A stretch of DNA of 33,226 bases from Polaribacter sp. Lineage in GTDB: Bacteria > Bacteroidota > Bacteroidia > Flavobacteriales > Flavobacteriaceae. The stretch spans positions 1 through 33,226 of the forward strand of contig JAOLXX010000020.1 in the NCBI GenBank assembly GCA_028343155.1, written 5' to 3'. The number at the start of each line of letters is the position of its first letter. Positions within the stretch are counted from its first letter, which is position 1. The notes beneath the pieces are model-generated. The model ran no database searches. It was not told the origin of the DNA and worked only from the letters and a program-made list of their open reading frames with translations. This document shows positions 8,087 through 16,471 of this stretch, one piece after another. The position numbers and the translations under genes are program-made.

Positions 8087-9160
8087 ATGTGGAATAAAAA
8101 ACATATAGTTTTAGCCTTTTTCTTACCTGTTGAAATGCTATTGATGAAATTAGCAGTAGAAAACCCTGCTTTTATAGAGCGGTATTATTCCAATGGAATC
8201 TATCCAACCCTTTCCGCTTTTTTTAGAATTATTTTAGGTTGGATTCCTTTTTCAGTTGGAGATCTTTTAGTGATTTTTGGGCTTTTTGCATTTATTCGTT
8301 TTCTTGTGAGGTTACTGAAAGCGAAATTTAAAAATTTTATTCCAAAAAGCATTCATTTTATTGCAGTAGCATCTGTTATTTATGGTTGCTTTTACCTTTT
8401 TTGGGGATTGAATTATTACAGAGCACCTTTGGCTAAAAATCTAGGTTACAAACAACAAGAGTATACAACAGAACAGCTGCAAAAAGTAACAAAATATATT
8501 ATTAAAAAGTTGAATTATCATCAACTTAAAATCACGAAAAATGACACTTTAAAAGTCAAAAACCCATATCATCAAAAGGAAATGTATCAAATGGCAGTTG
8601 CTGGATATGAACATTTATCTAGAAGTTTTCCGCAATTAAAATATCAATATGCATCTGTAAAAAGTTCTTCAATGAGCTTGTTGCAAAGCTATAATGGTAC
8701 TAGTGGTTATTTGAATCCTTTTACGGGTGAAGCACAAGTAAACGACAAAATTCCTAAAACAATGTATCCGACCACTACGTGCCATGAAATAGCACATCAA
8801 ATTGGTTTTGCTGCAGAGAATGAAGCAAATTTTGTCGGTTTTTTAGCGGCTAATTATAATGAAGATCTTTATTTTAAATATGCAAGTTATCGCATGGCTT
8901 TTAGCTACTGTATTTCTGAATTAAGAAAACGAGACAGCACTTTATCTCACCAACTTTGGAAGACAGTACACAAAGGAATTATAAAAGATTTTAGGGTGAG
9001 TTATCAGTTTTGGCAGCACTATAAAAATCCTCTTGAACCCCTTATTAAAAAAGGGTATAATGCCTATTTAAAAGCAAACAAGCAAGACAAAGGCGTACAG
9101 TCTTATAATTATGTAGTGAATTTACTCATCAGATACTTTGAAAAGTCTGTTAAATTTTAA
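8087..9160 (+). CDS. DUF3810 family membrane protein with an HExxH metal site
   Basis: A 357-residue protein of a family confined largely to Bacteroidetes and Firmicutes. Hydrophobic stretches at about 6-22, 42-72 and 88-108 suggest three membrane spans, after which LFWGLNYYRAPL (104-115) leads into a long soluble domain. That domain contains HEIAHQIGFAAENEANF (233-249): HExxH with a downstream glutamate, the pattern of a zinc-dependent gluzincin peptidase. No substrate is known to me. The start is ambiguous: ATG at 8087 is used here, but GTG at 8084 is in frame and sits 5 nt after a TATTTTTA box, like two other genes in the window. Divergent from dnaB. Confidence 0.88.
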   Translation: MWNKKHIVLAFFLPVEMLLMKLAVENPAFIERYYSNGIYPTLSAFFRIILGWIPFSVGDLLVIFGLFAFIRFLVRLLKAKFKNFIPKSIHFIAVASVIYGCFYLFWGLNYYRAPLAKNLGYKQQEYTTEQLQKVTKYIIKKLNYHQLKITKNDTLKVKNPYHQKEMYQMAVAGYEHLSRSFPQLKYQYASVKSSSMSLLQSYNGTSGYLNPFTGEAQVNDKIPKTMYPTTTCHEIAHQIGFAAENEANFVGFLAANYNEDLYFKYASYRMAFSYCISELRKRDSTLSHQLWKTVHKGIIKDFRVSYQFWQHYKNPLEPLIKKGYNAYLKANKQDKGVQSYNYVVNLLIRYFEKSVKF

Positions 9161-9219
9161 ATTCTTTTGATTGCTCTAATAATAATAAATTTTTAAGTTC
9201 CTACACTTCGATAATTAGG

Positions 9220-9227
9220 TATATTTG
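9220..9227 (+). promoter_or_regulatory. Promoter -7 box giving an apparently leaderless mRNA for the TrmH-family gene
   Basis: TATATTTG, an exact TAnnTTTG match, ends 5 nt before the ATG at 9233, the same spacing as at dnaB. A TTC (9198-9200) stands 19 nt upstream of the box where TTG would be expected. Confidence 0.5.
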
Positions 9228-9232
9228 TCCTG

Positions 9233-10027
9233 ATGAAAGAAATAACAAGTATTCAAAATTCCTTTGTAAAAAACTTGCTAAAATTACAAGAAAAAGCTCG
9301 TGAACGAAGGAAACAAGGGAGGTTTATTATTGAAGGAAAACGTGAAATTACACTCGCCATTTCTTCAGGTTATGAATTTGAAACAATTTTATTTTCTCCT
9401 GAAATTATTTCTGAAAATGAAGTTTTACACCTTTTTAATGCCAATATAAATAGGATTACGATCGCCAAGGAAGTATATCAAAAGTTAGCATATAGAGACT
9501 CAACAGAAGGAATTATTGCTGTTGCCAAAGCAATAAATTTTTCTTTAGAAAACGTTCAATTTAAAAATAAGAGTCCTTTAATTTTAATTATTGAAGGTGT
9601 CGAAAAACCAGGAAATATAGGCGCTTTATTAAGAACTGCGGATGCCGCAAATATAGATGCTGTTTTTATAGCAAATCCTAAAAGTGATCTATACAACACA
9701 AATATTATTCGATCAAGTGTGGGCTGTGTATTTACGAATCAAATTGCGGTTGGAACCTCCGAAGAAATAATTGCTTTTTTACAAGAAAAAAATATTCATA
9801 TCTATGCAGCCACTTTGCAAAATTCGAATGAATATCACAAAGAAAATTATACAGAAAGTACGGCTATTGTTGTTGGTACGGAAGCTACAGGTCTAACAGC
9901 AACATGGAGAACTGCTGCAAAACAAAATATAAACATTCCCATGCAAGGACAAATAGATTCTATGAATGTTTCTGTTTCTGCTGCCATTATTTTGTATGAA
10001 GCTAAAAGACAGCGTGATTTTAAATAG
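9233..10027 (+). CDS. TrmH/SpoU-family RNA 2'-O-methyltransferase
   Basis: SPOUT-fold enzyme that uses S-adenosylmethionine to methylate a ribose in rRNA or tRNA. The 264 residues have an N-terminal substrate-binding domain (SIQNSFVKNLLKLQEKARERRKQGRFIIEGKREI, paraphrased by its KxRxRQGxFIIEG core at about 23-37) and a C-terminal knot with motif 1 GVEKPGNIGALLRTADA (123-139), motif 2 VVGTEATGL (213-221) and motif 3 IPMQGQIDSMNVSVSAAI (235-252). The Asn-Gly-Arg catalytic layout is intact. The target nucleotide cannot be read from sequence; RlmB- and TrmH-like activities are both possible. It is followed after 51 nt by the Ste24-type protease in the same direction. Confidence 0.93.
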   Translation: MKEITSIQNSFVKNLLKLQEKARERRKQGRFIIEGKREITLAISSGYEFETILFSPEIISENEVLHLFNANINRITIAKEVYQKLAYRDSTEGIIAVAKAINFSLENVQFKNKSPLILIIEGVEKPGNIGALLRTADAANIDAVFIANPKSDLYNTNIIRSSVGCVFTNQIAVGTSEEIIAFLQEKNIHIYAATLQNSNEYHKENYTESTAIVVGTEATGLTATWRTAAKQNINIPMQGQIDSMNVSVSAAIILYEAKRQRDFK

Positions 10028-10078
10028 ATTTAGTTGTTTTTGAACTTAAAATATATTGTTTAACTATTGATTAAAAAA

Positions 10079-11308
10079 ATGAGCTCAACGACACTATTTT
10101 ACATAATTATTGGAATCCTTATCATTAGTTTTATCATTGATAAAATCCTAGAAACTCTGAATGAAAAACGTTTTGATGATGAAATACCAGAAAAATTAAA
10201 AGATGTTTATGATAAAAAAGAATACAAAAAATCGCAAGAATACAAAAAAACAAAAGCAAAATTTTCAAAAATAACCTCCATTTTTTCAACGACTTTAACA
10301 TTAGTTTTCTTTTTTTTGGATGGGTTCAATTTCATAGATAAAATTGTTAGAGGCCAAGCAGAAAACCCTATTTTAATGGCTTTAATTTTCTTTGGAATAA
10401 TCTTGCTTGTCTCGGAAATCATAGCCATTCCGCTTTCGTATTATAGTACCTTTGTAATTGAAGATAAATTTGGTTTTAACAAATCCACAAAAAAAATATT
10501 TTGGTCCGATAAGATCAAAGGAATACTAATGAGTGCTTTGTTAGGTGGTGGAATTTTAGCACTTATCATCTGGTTTTATCAACTAACGGGTGAAAATTTC
10601 TGGATATATGCTTGGGTTTTGGTTGCTCTATTTTCTTTATTGATGAATATGTTTTACGCAAAACTAATTGTTCCTCTATTTAATAAACAAAGTCGTTTAG
10701 AAGCGGGAGTATTAAAAACTGCTATCGAAAAATATGCTAAAAAAGTAGGTTTTACTATCAATTCTATTTTTGTTATTGATGGTTCTAAACGTTCTACAAA
10801 AGCAAATGCATATTTCTCTGGTTTTGGTTCTCAAAAAAGAATCACCTTATACGATACCCTCATTAATGATTTAGAAACAGATGAAATTGTCGCTGTTTTA
10901 GCACATGAAGTAGGACATTATAAGAAAAAACATATTGTTTTTAACCTAATTTCATCTATTCTACTAACAGGGTTAACACTATTTGTTTTATCCATTTTCA
11001 TCAATTCTCCTCTGTTGTCGGAAGCTTTGGGAGTTTCCATACCGAGTTTTCATATTGGGTTAATTGCCTTTGGAATTTTATATTCACCAATTTCTCGAAT
11101 CACTGGGCTCTTTATGAATCTCATGTCACGAAAATTTGAATACCAAGCAGATAAATTTGCAAAAGACACATTTGAAAGTAAGGCTTTGATAACCTCCCTT
11201 AAAAAATTATCTAAAAATAGTTTGAGTAATTTAACACCACATCCTGCGTTTGTTTTTGCACACTACTCACATCCAACTTTGTTAGAAAGAATTAAAAATT
11301 TAGAATGA
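10079..11308 (+). CDS. M48 family membrane metalloprotease, Ste24/CAAX-protease-1 type
   Basis: Integral membrane zinc protease related to yeast Ste24. The ATG at 10079 (409 residues) is preferred to an in-frame TTG 12 nt earlier. The order of features matches the family: a first helix (MSSTTLFYIIIGILIISFII), a basic coiled loop (about 30-65), further hydrophobic helices at about 70-85, 100-125, 150-168 and 175-200, then the catalytic AHEVGHYKKKH with HEVGH at 276-280, two more hydrophobic segments, and the third zinc ligand in RKFEYQADKFA near 350. In eukaryotes it trims prenylated proteins; in bacteria, which lack those, it probably clears misfolded or jammed membrane and export proteins. 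Length is normal. Confidence 0.93.
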   Translation: MSSTTLFYIIIGILIISFIIDKILETLNEKRFDDEIPEKLKDVYDKKEYKKSQEYKKTKAKFSKITSIFSTTLTLVFFFLDGFNFIDKIVRGQAENPILMALIFFGIILLVSEIIAIPLSYYSTFVIEDKFGFNKSTKKIFWSDKIKGILMSALLGGGILALIIWFYQLTGENFWIYAWVLVALFSLLMNMFYAKLIVPLFNKQSRLEAGVLKTAIEKYAKKVGFTINSIFVIDGSKRSTKANAYFSGFGSQKRITLYDTLINDLETDEIVAVLAHEVGHYKKKHIVFNLISSILLTGLTLFVLSIFINSPLLSEALGVSIPSFHIGLIAFGILYSPISRITGLFMNLMSRKFEYQADKFAKDTFESKALITSLKKLSKNSLSNLTPHPAFVFAHYSHPTLLERIKNLE

Positions 11309-11480
11309 TAGCATTCACATCAATTGCTTTAATTATTTAATAAAGAAAGCATTTTAATTTTAAAAGTAGCTATAAAATTCGCTGCTCCTTCACTTGAAAA
11401 ATTTAGCATCTTAATTACTTGTTTGTTTAAATTCTTATTGTTAATTTCACTTTAGGTTAAACTTAATTTGAGACGTACAT

Positions 11481-13700
11481 TTGGAATATACAGCAACGAT
11501 AGAAGAAGAGAATAGAGAAATTGCAAAACGTTACAAAGATTTGCTAAAAGGCACTTACGAAGTGATGACAAAAGAGGATAAAAGCCTCATAAGAAAAGCC
11601 TTTAACATTGCTGTAGATGCTCATTCTAAACAACGAAGAAAAACAGGTGAACCGTATATTTTTCATCCCATTGCAGTCGCAAAAATTGTTGCTTATGAAA
11701 TTGGTCTAAATGCCGTTTCTATTGCTGCTGCCCTTCTACATGACGTTGTCGAAGACACTGAATACACCATCGAAGACATGGAGCATATTTTTGGGGAAAC
11801 CATCGCAAAAATTGTAAATGGATTGACCAAAATATCGCGCTTAAACAAAGAGCAAGATGCTTCTATTCAGGCAGAAAACTTTAGAAAAATGCTGTTAACA
11901 TTAAATGATGATGTGAGAGTTATTTTAATAAAAATTGCAGACAGACTCCATAATATGCAAACCATGGATGCAATGCCTGCCGACAAGCAAGTTAAAATTG
12001 CCTCAGAGACATTATATATCTATGCGCCATTAGCCCATAGGCTAGGCTTATATAATATAAAAACTGACCTAGAAGATCTTGGCCTAAAATATACAGAACC
12101 TGAAGCCTATAATGGAATTCTAAGTAAAATAAAAGAAAGCAAAGAAGACCAACAAAATTATTTAAAACAATTTGAAAGCACCTTAAAGTCGGGCTTAGAT
12201 AAAGAAAACTTCGATTATGAAATCAAAGGTAGATTTAAATCGATCTATTCAATTCGTAGAAAAATGACCCAACAGAATGTAACTTTTGATGAAGTTTATG
12301 ATAAATATGCTATTCGAATTATTTACAAACCAAATTCAAATGATGATAAGTTTGATGCTTGGAAAATTTATACCATTGTAACAGATTACTTTAAACCGAA
12401 CCCTACCCGTTTAAGAGATTGGATTTCGCAACCTAAATCTACAGGTTATGAAGCTTTGCACATCACGGTTGTAGGCCCTGATTCTCAGTGGGTAGAAGTG
12501 CAAATTCGTTCTAGTAGAATGAATGAAATTGCAGAAAAAGGCTATGCGGCACATTTTAAATACAAGCAAGGAGAAATTAAAGACAACGGATTAGAAAGTT
12601 GGCTAAATAAATTAAAGGAAACCTTAGAAACTCAAACTTTAAACGCCGTTGATTTTGTTGAAAATTTCAAGCTTAATTTATATTCAAAAGAGATTTATGT
12701 TTTTACCCCAAACGGTGATTTAAAATCATTACCAAAAGATGCAACTGGCTTAGACTTTGCTTTTTCAATTCATACAGATGTGGGCTTAAAGTGTAGAGGA
12801 ATTAAAGTAAACGGAAAGTTAATGCCTTTAAGTCATCAACTAAAAAGTGGCGACCAAATTGAGGTCATCACTACTGCTGCCAACAAACCCAACTCTAGGT
12901 GGTTAGATTTTGTAATTACTGCCAGAGCCAAAGCAAAAATTAGAACCGCATTAAAGGAAGAAGAAAAGTTAATTTCTGAAGAAGGAAAAGCCATTCTAAT
13001 TCGTAAAATGCGTCATTTAAAAATTCCTTTTAATGAGCGGTCCACAAATGAACTTGTGAACTATTTTAAATTAAAAACAAGTTTTGATTTATTTTTCAGA
13101 ATTGGTAACGGAGCAATAGATAATACCTTGTTAAAAGCTTTTGTCGCACAACGTAATAGTAAAATTTTAAATTTTTTTAAAACAAAATTACGAAGAAGTA
13201 CTGCTGAAAAAGAGTTCTCTGAAACAGATGAAATCACGAATAAGTATGATGCCTTAGTTTTTGGAAAAGATGAAGAAAAATTAGACTACAAACTATCTGT
13301 TTGCTGTAATCCTATTCCTGGTGATAAAGTTTTTGGTTTTTTGACGATAAACGACGGAATAAAAATTCACAAAAAGAACTGTCCCAATGCGATTTCATTA
13401 CAATCTAACTATGCATATCGAATCATACAAACAAAATGGATTGATTCTACAAAACAAGATTTTAAAGTAATTTTAAAAATTTCAGGATTAGACAACCAAG
13501 GAATAGCAAATAATGTAACACGCATTATTTCTAATAATATGGGGGTTTATATTCATAGTATAAATTTCAAGGGGGATGAAGGGGTTTTTGACGGAAAAAT
13601 TTCGATTAGTGTTAAGAATAGTTCACAGTTAAATAAGCTCATAAAAAGCCTCCACCGATTAGAAGGAATAAAAAAAGTGGAACGTGTTAATACTTTGTAA
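11481..13700 (+). CDS. Bifunctional (p)ppGpp synthetase/hydrolase, RelA/SpoT family
   Basis: Makes and breaks down the stringent-response alarmone (p)ppGpp. The 739 residues contain, in order, the HD hydrolase domain (RRKTGEPYIFHPIAVAKIV, AALLHDVVEDTEY with His-Asp near 88), the synthetase domain (GRFKSIYSIRRKM, YAIRIIY, STGYEALHITV, VEVQIRSSRMNEIAEKGYAAH), a TGS domain (YVFTPNGDLKSLPKDATGLDFAF, about 400-460), a zinc-finger/helical part (CCNPIPGDKVFGF) and a C-terminal ACT domain. Both catalytic halves keep their main motifs, so a bifunctional Rel/SpoT is likely. The start is TTG at 11481: an in-frame TGA lies just upstream, no ATG exists before 11562, and the intervening EEENREIAKRYKDLLK is conserved family sequence. 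The TTG overlaps a TACATTTG promoter-like box (11476-11483), which complicates the call. Confidence 0.95.
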   Translation: MEYTATIEEENREIAKRYKDLLKGTYEVMTKEDKSLIRKAFNIAVDAHSKQRRKTGEPYIFHPIAVAKIVAYEIGLNAVSIAAALLHDVVEDTEYTIEDMEHIFGETIAKIVNGLTKISRLNKEQDASIQAENFRKMLLTLNDDVRVILIKIADRLHNMQTMDAMPADKQVKIASETLYIYAPLAHRLGLYNIKTDLEDLGLKYTEPEAYNGILSKIKESKEDQQNYLKQFESTLKSGLDKENFDYEIKGRFKSIYSIRRKMTQQNVTFDEVYDKYAIRIIYKPNSNDDKFDAWKIYTIVTDYFKPNPTRLRDWISQPKSTGYEALHITVVGPDSQWVEVQIRSSRMNEIAEKGYAAHFKYKQGEIKDNGLESWLNKLKETLETQTLNAVDFVENFKLNLYSKEIYVFTPNGDLKSLPKDATGLDFAFSIHTDVGLKCRGIKVNGKLMPLSHQLKSGDQIEVITTAANKPNSRWLDFVITARAKAKIRTALKEEEKLISEEGKAILIRKMRHLKIPFNERSTNELVNYFKLKTSFDLFFRIGNGAIDNTLLKAFVAQRNSKILNFFKTKLRRSTAEKEFSETDEITNKYDALVFGKDEEKLDYKLSVCCNPIPGDKVFGFLTINDGIKIHKKNCPNAISLQSNYAYRIIQTKWIDSTKQDFKVILKISGLDNQGIANNVTRIISNNMGVYIHSINFKGDEGVFDGKISISVKNSSQLNKLIKSLHRLEGIKKVERVNTL

Positions 13701-13742
13701 ATATCATTTCATTAAAAGTATTTTTTTATTCAGAAATAACTG

Positions 13743-13750
13743 TAAATTTG
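13743..13750 (+). promoter_or_regulatory. Putative -7 box of the Fur-family gene
   Basis: TAAATTTG matches TAnnTTTG and lies 22 nt before the ATG at 13773. No -33 TTG at the expected spacing. Confidence 0.38.
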
Positions 13751-13772
13751 TCTTTTTGTAAATCATTTATAA

Positions 13773-14216
13773 ATGAGTAACTCTCTTGAAAATCAAGAAA
13801 TAGTAAAAAAAGTTTTCATTACCTATTTAGAAGAAAACAAGCATCGGAAAACTCCTGAACGCTATGCTATACTTCAAGAAATATATATGTCAGCTGAACA
13901 TTTTGACATAGAATCACTTTATATTAAAATGAAAAACAAAAATTATAGGGTGAGTCGAGCGACACTTTATAATACGATAGATCTACTCTTAGATTGTGGT
14001 TTGGTTAGAAAACATCAGTTTGATGGACAATCGATGGCTCGATATGAGAAAAGTTATTTTGATAAAAATCATGACCACGTAATTTTTACGGACTCAGGAG
14101 AAGTCAAAGAATTTTGTGATCCACGAATTCAAATTATAAAAAAAACAATAGAAGAAGTTTTTGATATTAATATTCATAATCATTCACTTTATTTTTACGG
14201 AACAAAAAAAAAGTAA
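13773..14216 (+). CDS. Fur-family transcriptional regulator
   Basis: A 147-residue winged-helix regulator of the ferric-uptake-regulator superfamily. The DNA-binding half shows [28 protein letters not shown] (paraphrased by its RxTPxRxxIL and HFdxExLY hallmarks, about 26-52) and the recognition region [21 protein letters not shown] (58-78). The dimerisation half keeps the metal-binding histidines in NHDHVIF (about 104-110) but has [11 protein letters not shown] where most Fur proteins have a CxxC zinc site, so the structural zinc motif is missing or replaced. Bacteroidetes often carry this form. Whether it senses iron, zinc, manganese or peroxide is not evident. It lies 72 nt after spoT and 58 nt before purA, so it may be partly cotranscribed with purA. 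Confidence 0.92.
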   Translation: MSNSLENQEIVKKVFITYLEENKHRKTPERYAILQEIYMSAEHFDIESLYIKMKNKNYRVSRATLYNTIDLLLDCGLVRKHQFDGQSMARYEKSYFDKNHDHVIFTDSGEVKEFCDPRIQIIKKTIEEVFDINIHNHSLYFYGTKKK

Positions 14217-14274
14217 GCAGTTTTTAATAACCGTTTACAAGAAATAAACAATTTAAAGATTTAACAATTATATA

Positions 14275-15546
14275 ATGGCTGTAGATTTATTACTAGGATT
14301 ACAATGGGGAGATGAAGGTAAAGGTAAAATTGTAGACGTACTTACCACAAACTATGACATCATTGCACGTTTTCAAGGTGGTCCAAACGCAGGACACACT
14401 TTGATTTTTGATGGACGTAAGCATGTTTTACATACAATTCCGTCTGGAATATTTCATAAAACAGCTTTAAATGTAGTTGGTAATGGAGTGGTAATAGACC
14501 CTGTTATTTTTCAGAAAGAATTAGAAAACCTTGATAAACACAATATCAATTATACTTCTAAATTATTAATTTCTAGAAAAGCGCATTTAATTTTACCTAC
14601 GCATAGATTGTTAGATGCAGCATCGGAAACTTCTAAAGGAAAAACTAAAATTGGTTCTACATTGAAAGGGATTGGTCCAACATACATGGACAAAACTGGT
14701 AGAAACGGGATGAGAGTTGGAGATTTAGAATTAGAAAACTGGAAAGAAAAATATGATGCTTTAACAGCAAAACATATTAAAATGCTAGCGTTTTTTGAAG
14801 TTCAGGTTGAATATGACTTAAAAGAATTAGAAGCAGAGTTTTGCAGAGGAATTGACAAACTAAGAACTTTGGCATTTATTGATAGTGAAGAATTTTTAAA
14901 CCAAGCAATAAAAGATAAAAAAACCATTTTAGCAGAGGGCGCCCAAGGTTCTTTATTAGACATTGACTTTGGTACCTATCCTTATGTTACTTCCTCCAAT
15001 ACTACTGCAGCAGGCGCTTGTACAGGTCTAGGGGTTGCTCCGAATAGAATTGGTAAAGTTTTTGGAATTTTTAAAGCATACACAACACGTGTAGGATCTG
15101 GTCCATTTCCTACTGAGTTATTTGATAAAGATGGCGCAGAAATGGCTAAAATTGGTCAAGAATTTGGCGCAACAACAGGAAGACCAAGACGTTGTGGTTG
15201 GTTAGATTTAGTTGCTTTAAAATATGCTGTAGATGTAAATGGAGTTACAGAATTAATGATGATGAAAGGAGATGTTTTATCTGGATTCGACACTCTAAAA
15301 ATTTGTACTTCATACAATTACAAAGGAAAAGAAATTAATCACTTACCTTACAATATAGAACCAGAAAATATTTCTGTAAATTATTCTGAATTCAAAGGAT
15401 GGGAAGATGATTTGACAGAAATGACTTCTGCTGATCAACTACCAAAAAATTTACTTGATTATATTGCTTTTATTGAAAAAGAAACTGGAGTTCCTGTATC
15501 TATTGTTTCGGTTGGACCAGACAGAAAACAAACAATTACTAGATAA
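14275..15546 (+). CDS. purA: Adenylosuccinate synthetase
   Basis: Catalyses GTP-dependent condensation of IMP with aspartate, the first committed step to AMP. The 423 residues start with LLGLQWGDEGKGKIVDVL (P-loop GDEGKGK, catalytic Asp in WGDEGK) and FQGGPNAGHTLIFDG (35-49, catalytic His), followed by GSTLKGIGPTYMDKTGRNGMR, EGAQGSLLDIDFGTYPYVTSSNT, the GTTGRPRRCGWLDLVALKYA block and the C-terminal VSVGPDRKQTI. Motif order and length are normal. Gene ends in a 14-bp palindrome (AAGTATCGATACTT, 15545-15558) that overlaps the stop codon, then a strong terminator. Confidence 0.97.
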   Translation: MAVDLLLGLQWGDEGKGKIVDVLTTNYDIIARFQGGPNAGHTLIFDGRKHVLHTIPSGIFHKTALNVVGNGVVIDPVIFQKELENLDKHNINYTSKLLISRKAHLILPTHRLLDAASETSKGKTKIGSTLKGIGPTYMDKTGRNGMRVGDLELENWKEKYDALTAKHIKMLAFFEVQVEYDLKELEAEFCRGIDKLRTLAFIDSEEFLNQAIKDKKTILAEGAQGSLLDIDFGTYPYVTSSNTTAAGACTGLGVAPNRIGKVFGIFKAYTTRVGSGPFPTELFDKDGAEMAKIGQEFGATTGRPRRCGWLDLVALKYAVDVNGVTELMMMKGDVLSGFDTLKICTSYNYKGKEINHLPYNIEPENISVNYSEFKGWEDDLTEMTSADQLPKNLLDYIAFIEKETGVPVSIVSVGPDRKQTITR

Positions 15547-15569
15547 GTATCGATACTTGTATAAAACTG

Positions 15570-15605
15570 AAAAGCATCTTTCAAATTCTGAAAGATGCTT
15601 TTTTT
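15570..15605. terminator. Bidirectional terminator between purA and folE
   Basis: Stem 15571-15583 with 15589-15601 (AAAGCATCTTTCA against its exact complement), loop AATTC, flanked by A-rich sequence on the left and T7 on the right. It stands between two convergent genes and can end transcripts from both. Confidence 0.88.
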
Positions 15606-15625
15606 ATGATAAGATGTTTTGTACA

Positions 15626-16315
15626 CTATTCGAAATCAGTATCCATTTTTAGGTAGTCTAGAAATTCACGTTTTCTATCTTTATCTTTAAATTCACCTCC
15701 AAATTCGGCTGTTACAGTACTACTTTCAATATCCTTAATTCCTCTAGAGTTAACGCATAAGTGTTTGGCATCAATCACACAGGCAACATCTTCTGTGCCT
15801 AGGGCTTCTTGCATTGCTTGTACAACTTGCATTGTTAAGCGCTCTTGTACTTGAGGTCTTTTTGCAAAGTATTCTACAATCCGATTCATTTTAGAGAGGC
15901 CAATAACTTTTCCATCAGAAATATAAGCAACATGAGCTCTACCAATAATGGGTAGCAAATGATGTTCACAAGTAGAATACACAACAATATTTTTCTCTAC
16001 CAACATTTCGCCGTAGTTGTAATTGTTTTCAAACGTAGAAGCTTTTGGCATATTTTTAGGATTCAAACCCATAAATAATTCGTTCACAAAAGATTTAGCA
16101 ACTCTTTTAGGAGTCCCTTGTAAACTATCATCTTCTAAATCCATACCCAAAGTTATTAAAATATCTTTAACACTCTCTTGGATTCTTTCTATTTTTTCTT
16201 TGTCAGAAATAGCAAAAGCGTCAGCTCTTAATGGAGTTTTGGCAGATGTCCCAATGTGGTCCTCTCCTATTTCTTCAATTCTTTCTTCATTCATTTTGCT
16301 GCTCAATTCAAACAT
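15626..16315 (-). CDS. folE: GTP cyclohydrolase I
   Basis: Converts GTP to 7,8-dihydroneopterin triphosphate, the entry to folate and tetrahydrobiopterin synthesis. The 229-residue protein has the TPKRVAKSFVNELFMGL segment (68-84), the zinc-site motif VYSTCEHHLLPIIGRAHVAYI (112-132; Cys116, His118 and His119), SKMNRIVEYFAKRPQVQERLT (141-161) and CVIDAKHLCVNSRGIKD (179-195) with the second zinc cysteine Cys187. All catalytic residues are present. The first 30 residues are a variable extension, so a later Met (residue 8) is a possible start. A TAAATTTG box lies 21 nt upstream of the ATG at 16315. It is convergent with purA. Confidence 0.96.
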   Translation of the reverse strand: MFELSSKMNEERIEEIGEDHIGTSAKTPLRADAFAISDKEKIERIQESVKDILITLGMDLEDDSLQGTPKRVAKSFVNELFMGLNPKNMPKASTFENNYNYGEMLVEKNIVVYSTCEHHLLPIIGRAHVAYISDGKVIGLSKMNRIVEYFAKRPQVQERLTMQVVQAMQEALGTEDVACVIDAKHLCVNSRGIKDIESSTVTAEFGGEFKDKDRKREFLDYLKMDTDFE

Positions 16316-16336
16316 TTCAATCTATATGTTAAAGTG

Positions 16337-16344
16337 CAAATTTA
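16337..16344 (-). promoter_or_regulatory. Putative -7 box of folE
   Basis: Minus strand TAAATTTG, 21 nt before the folE ATG, exact match to TAnnTTTG; -33 element not seen. Confidence 0.38.
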
Positions 16345-16471
16345 CGTGTTTGCAACGTATTATTATAATTTTTTGTATGTATTATAGTCCTGCTTAGTTA
16401 AAGTTCGACAACCCACTTTACTATTTTCAAAGTTATTGAATCAAATATTTCTCTTCTAAAATTATCGAAAC

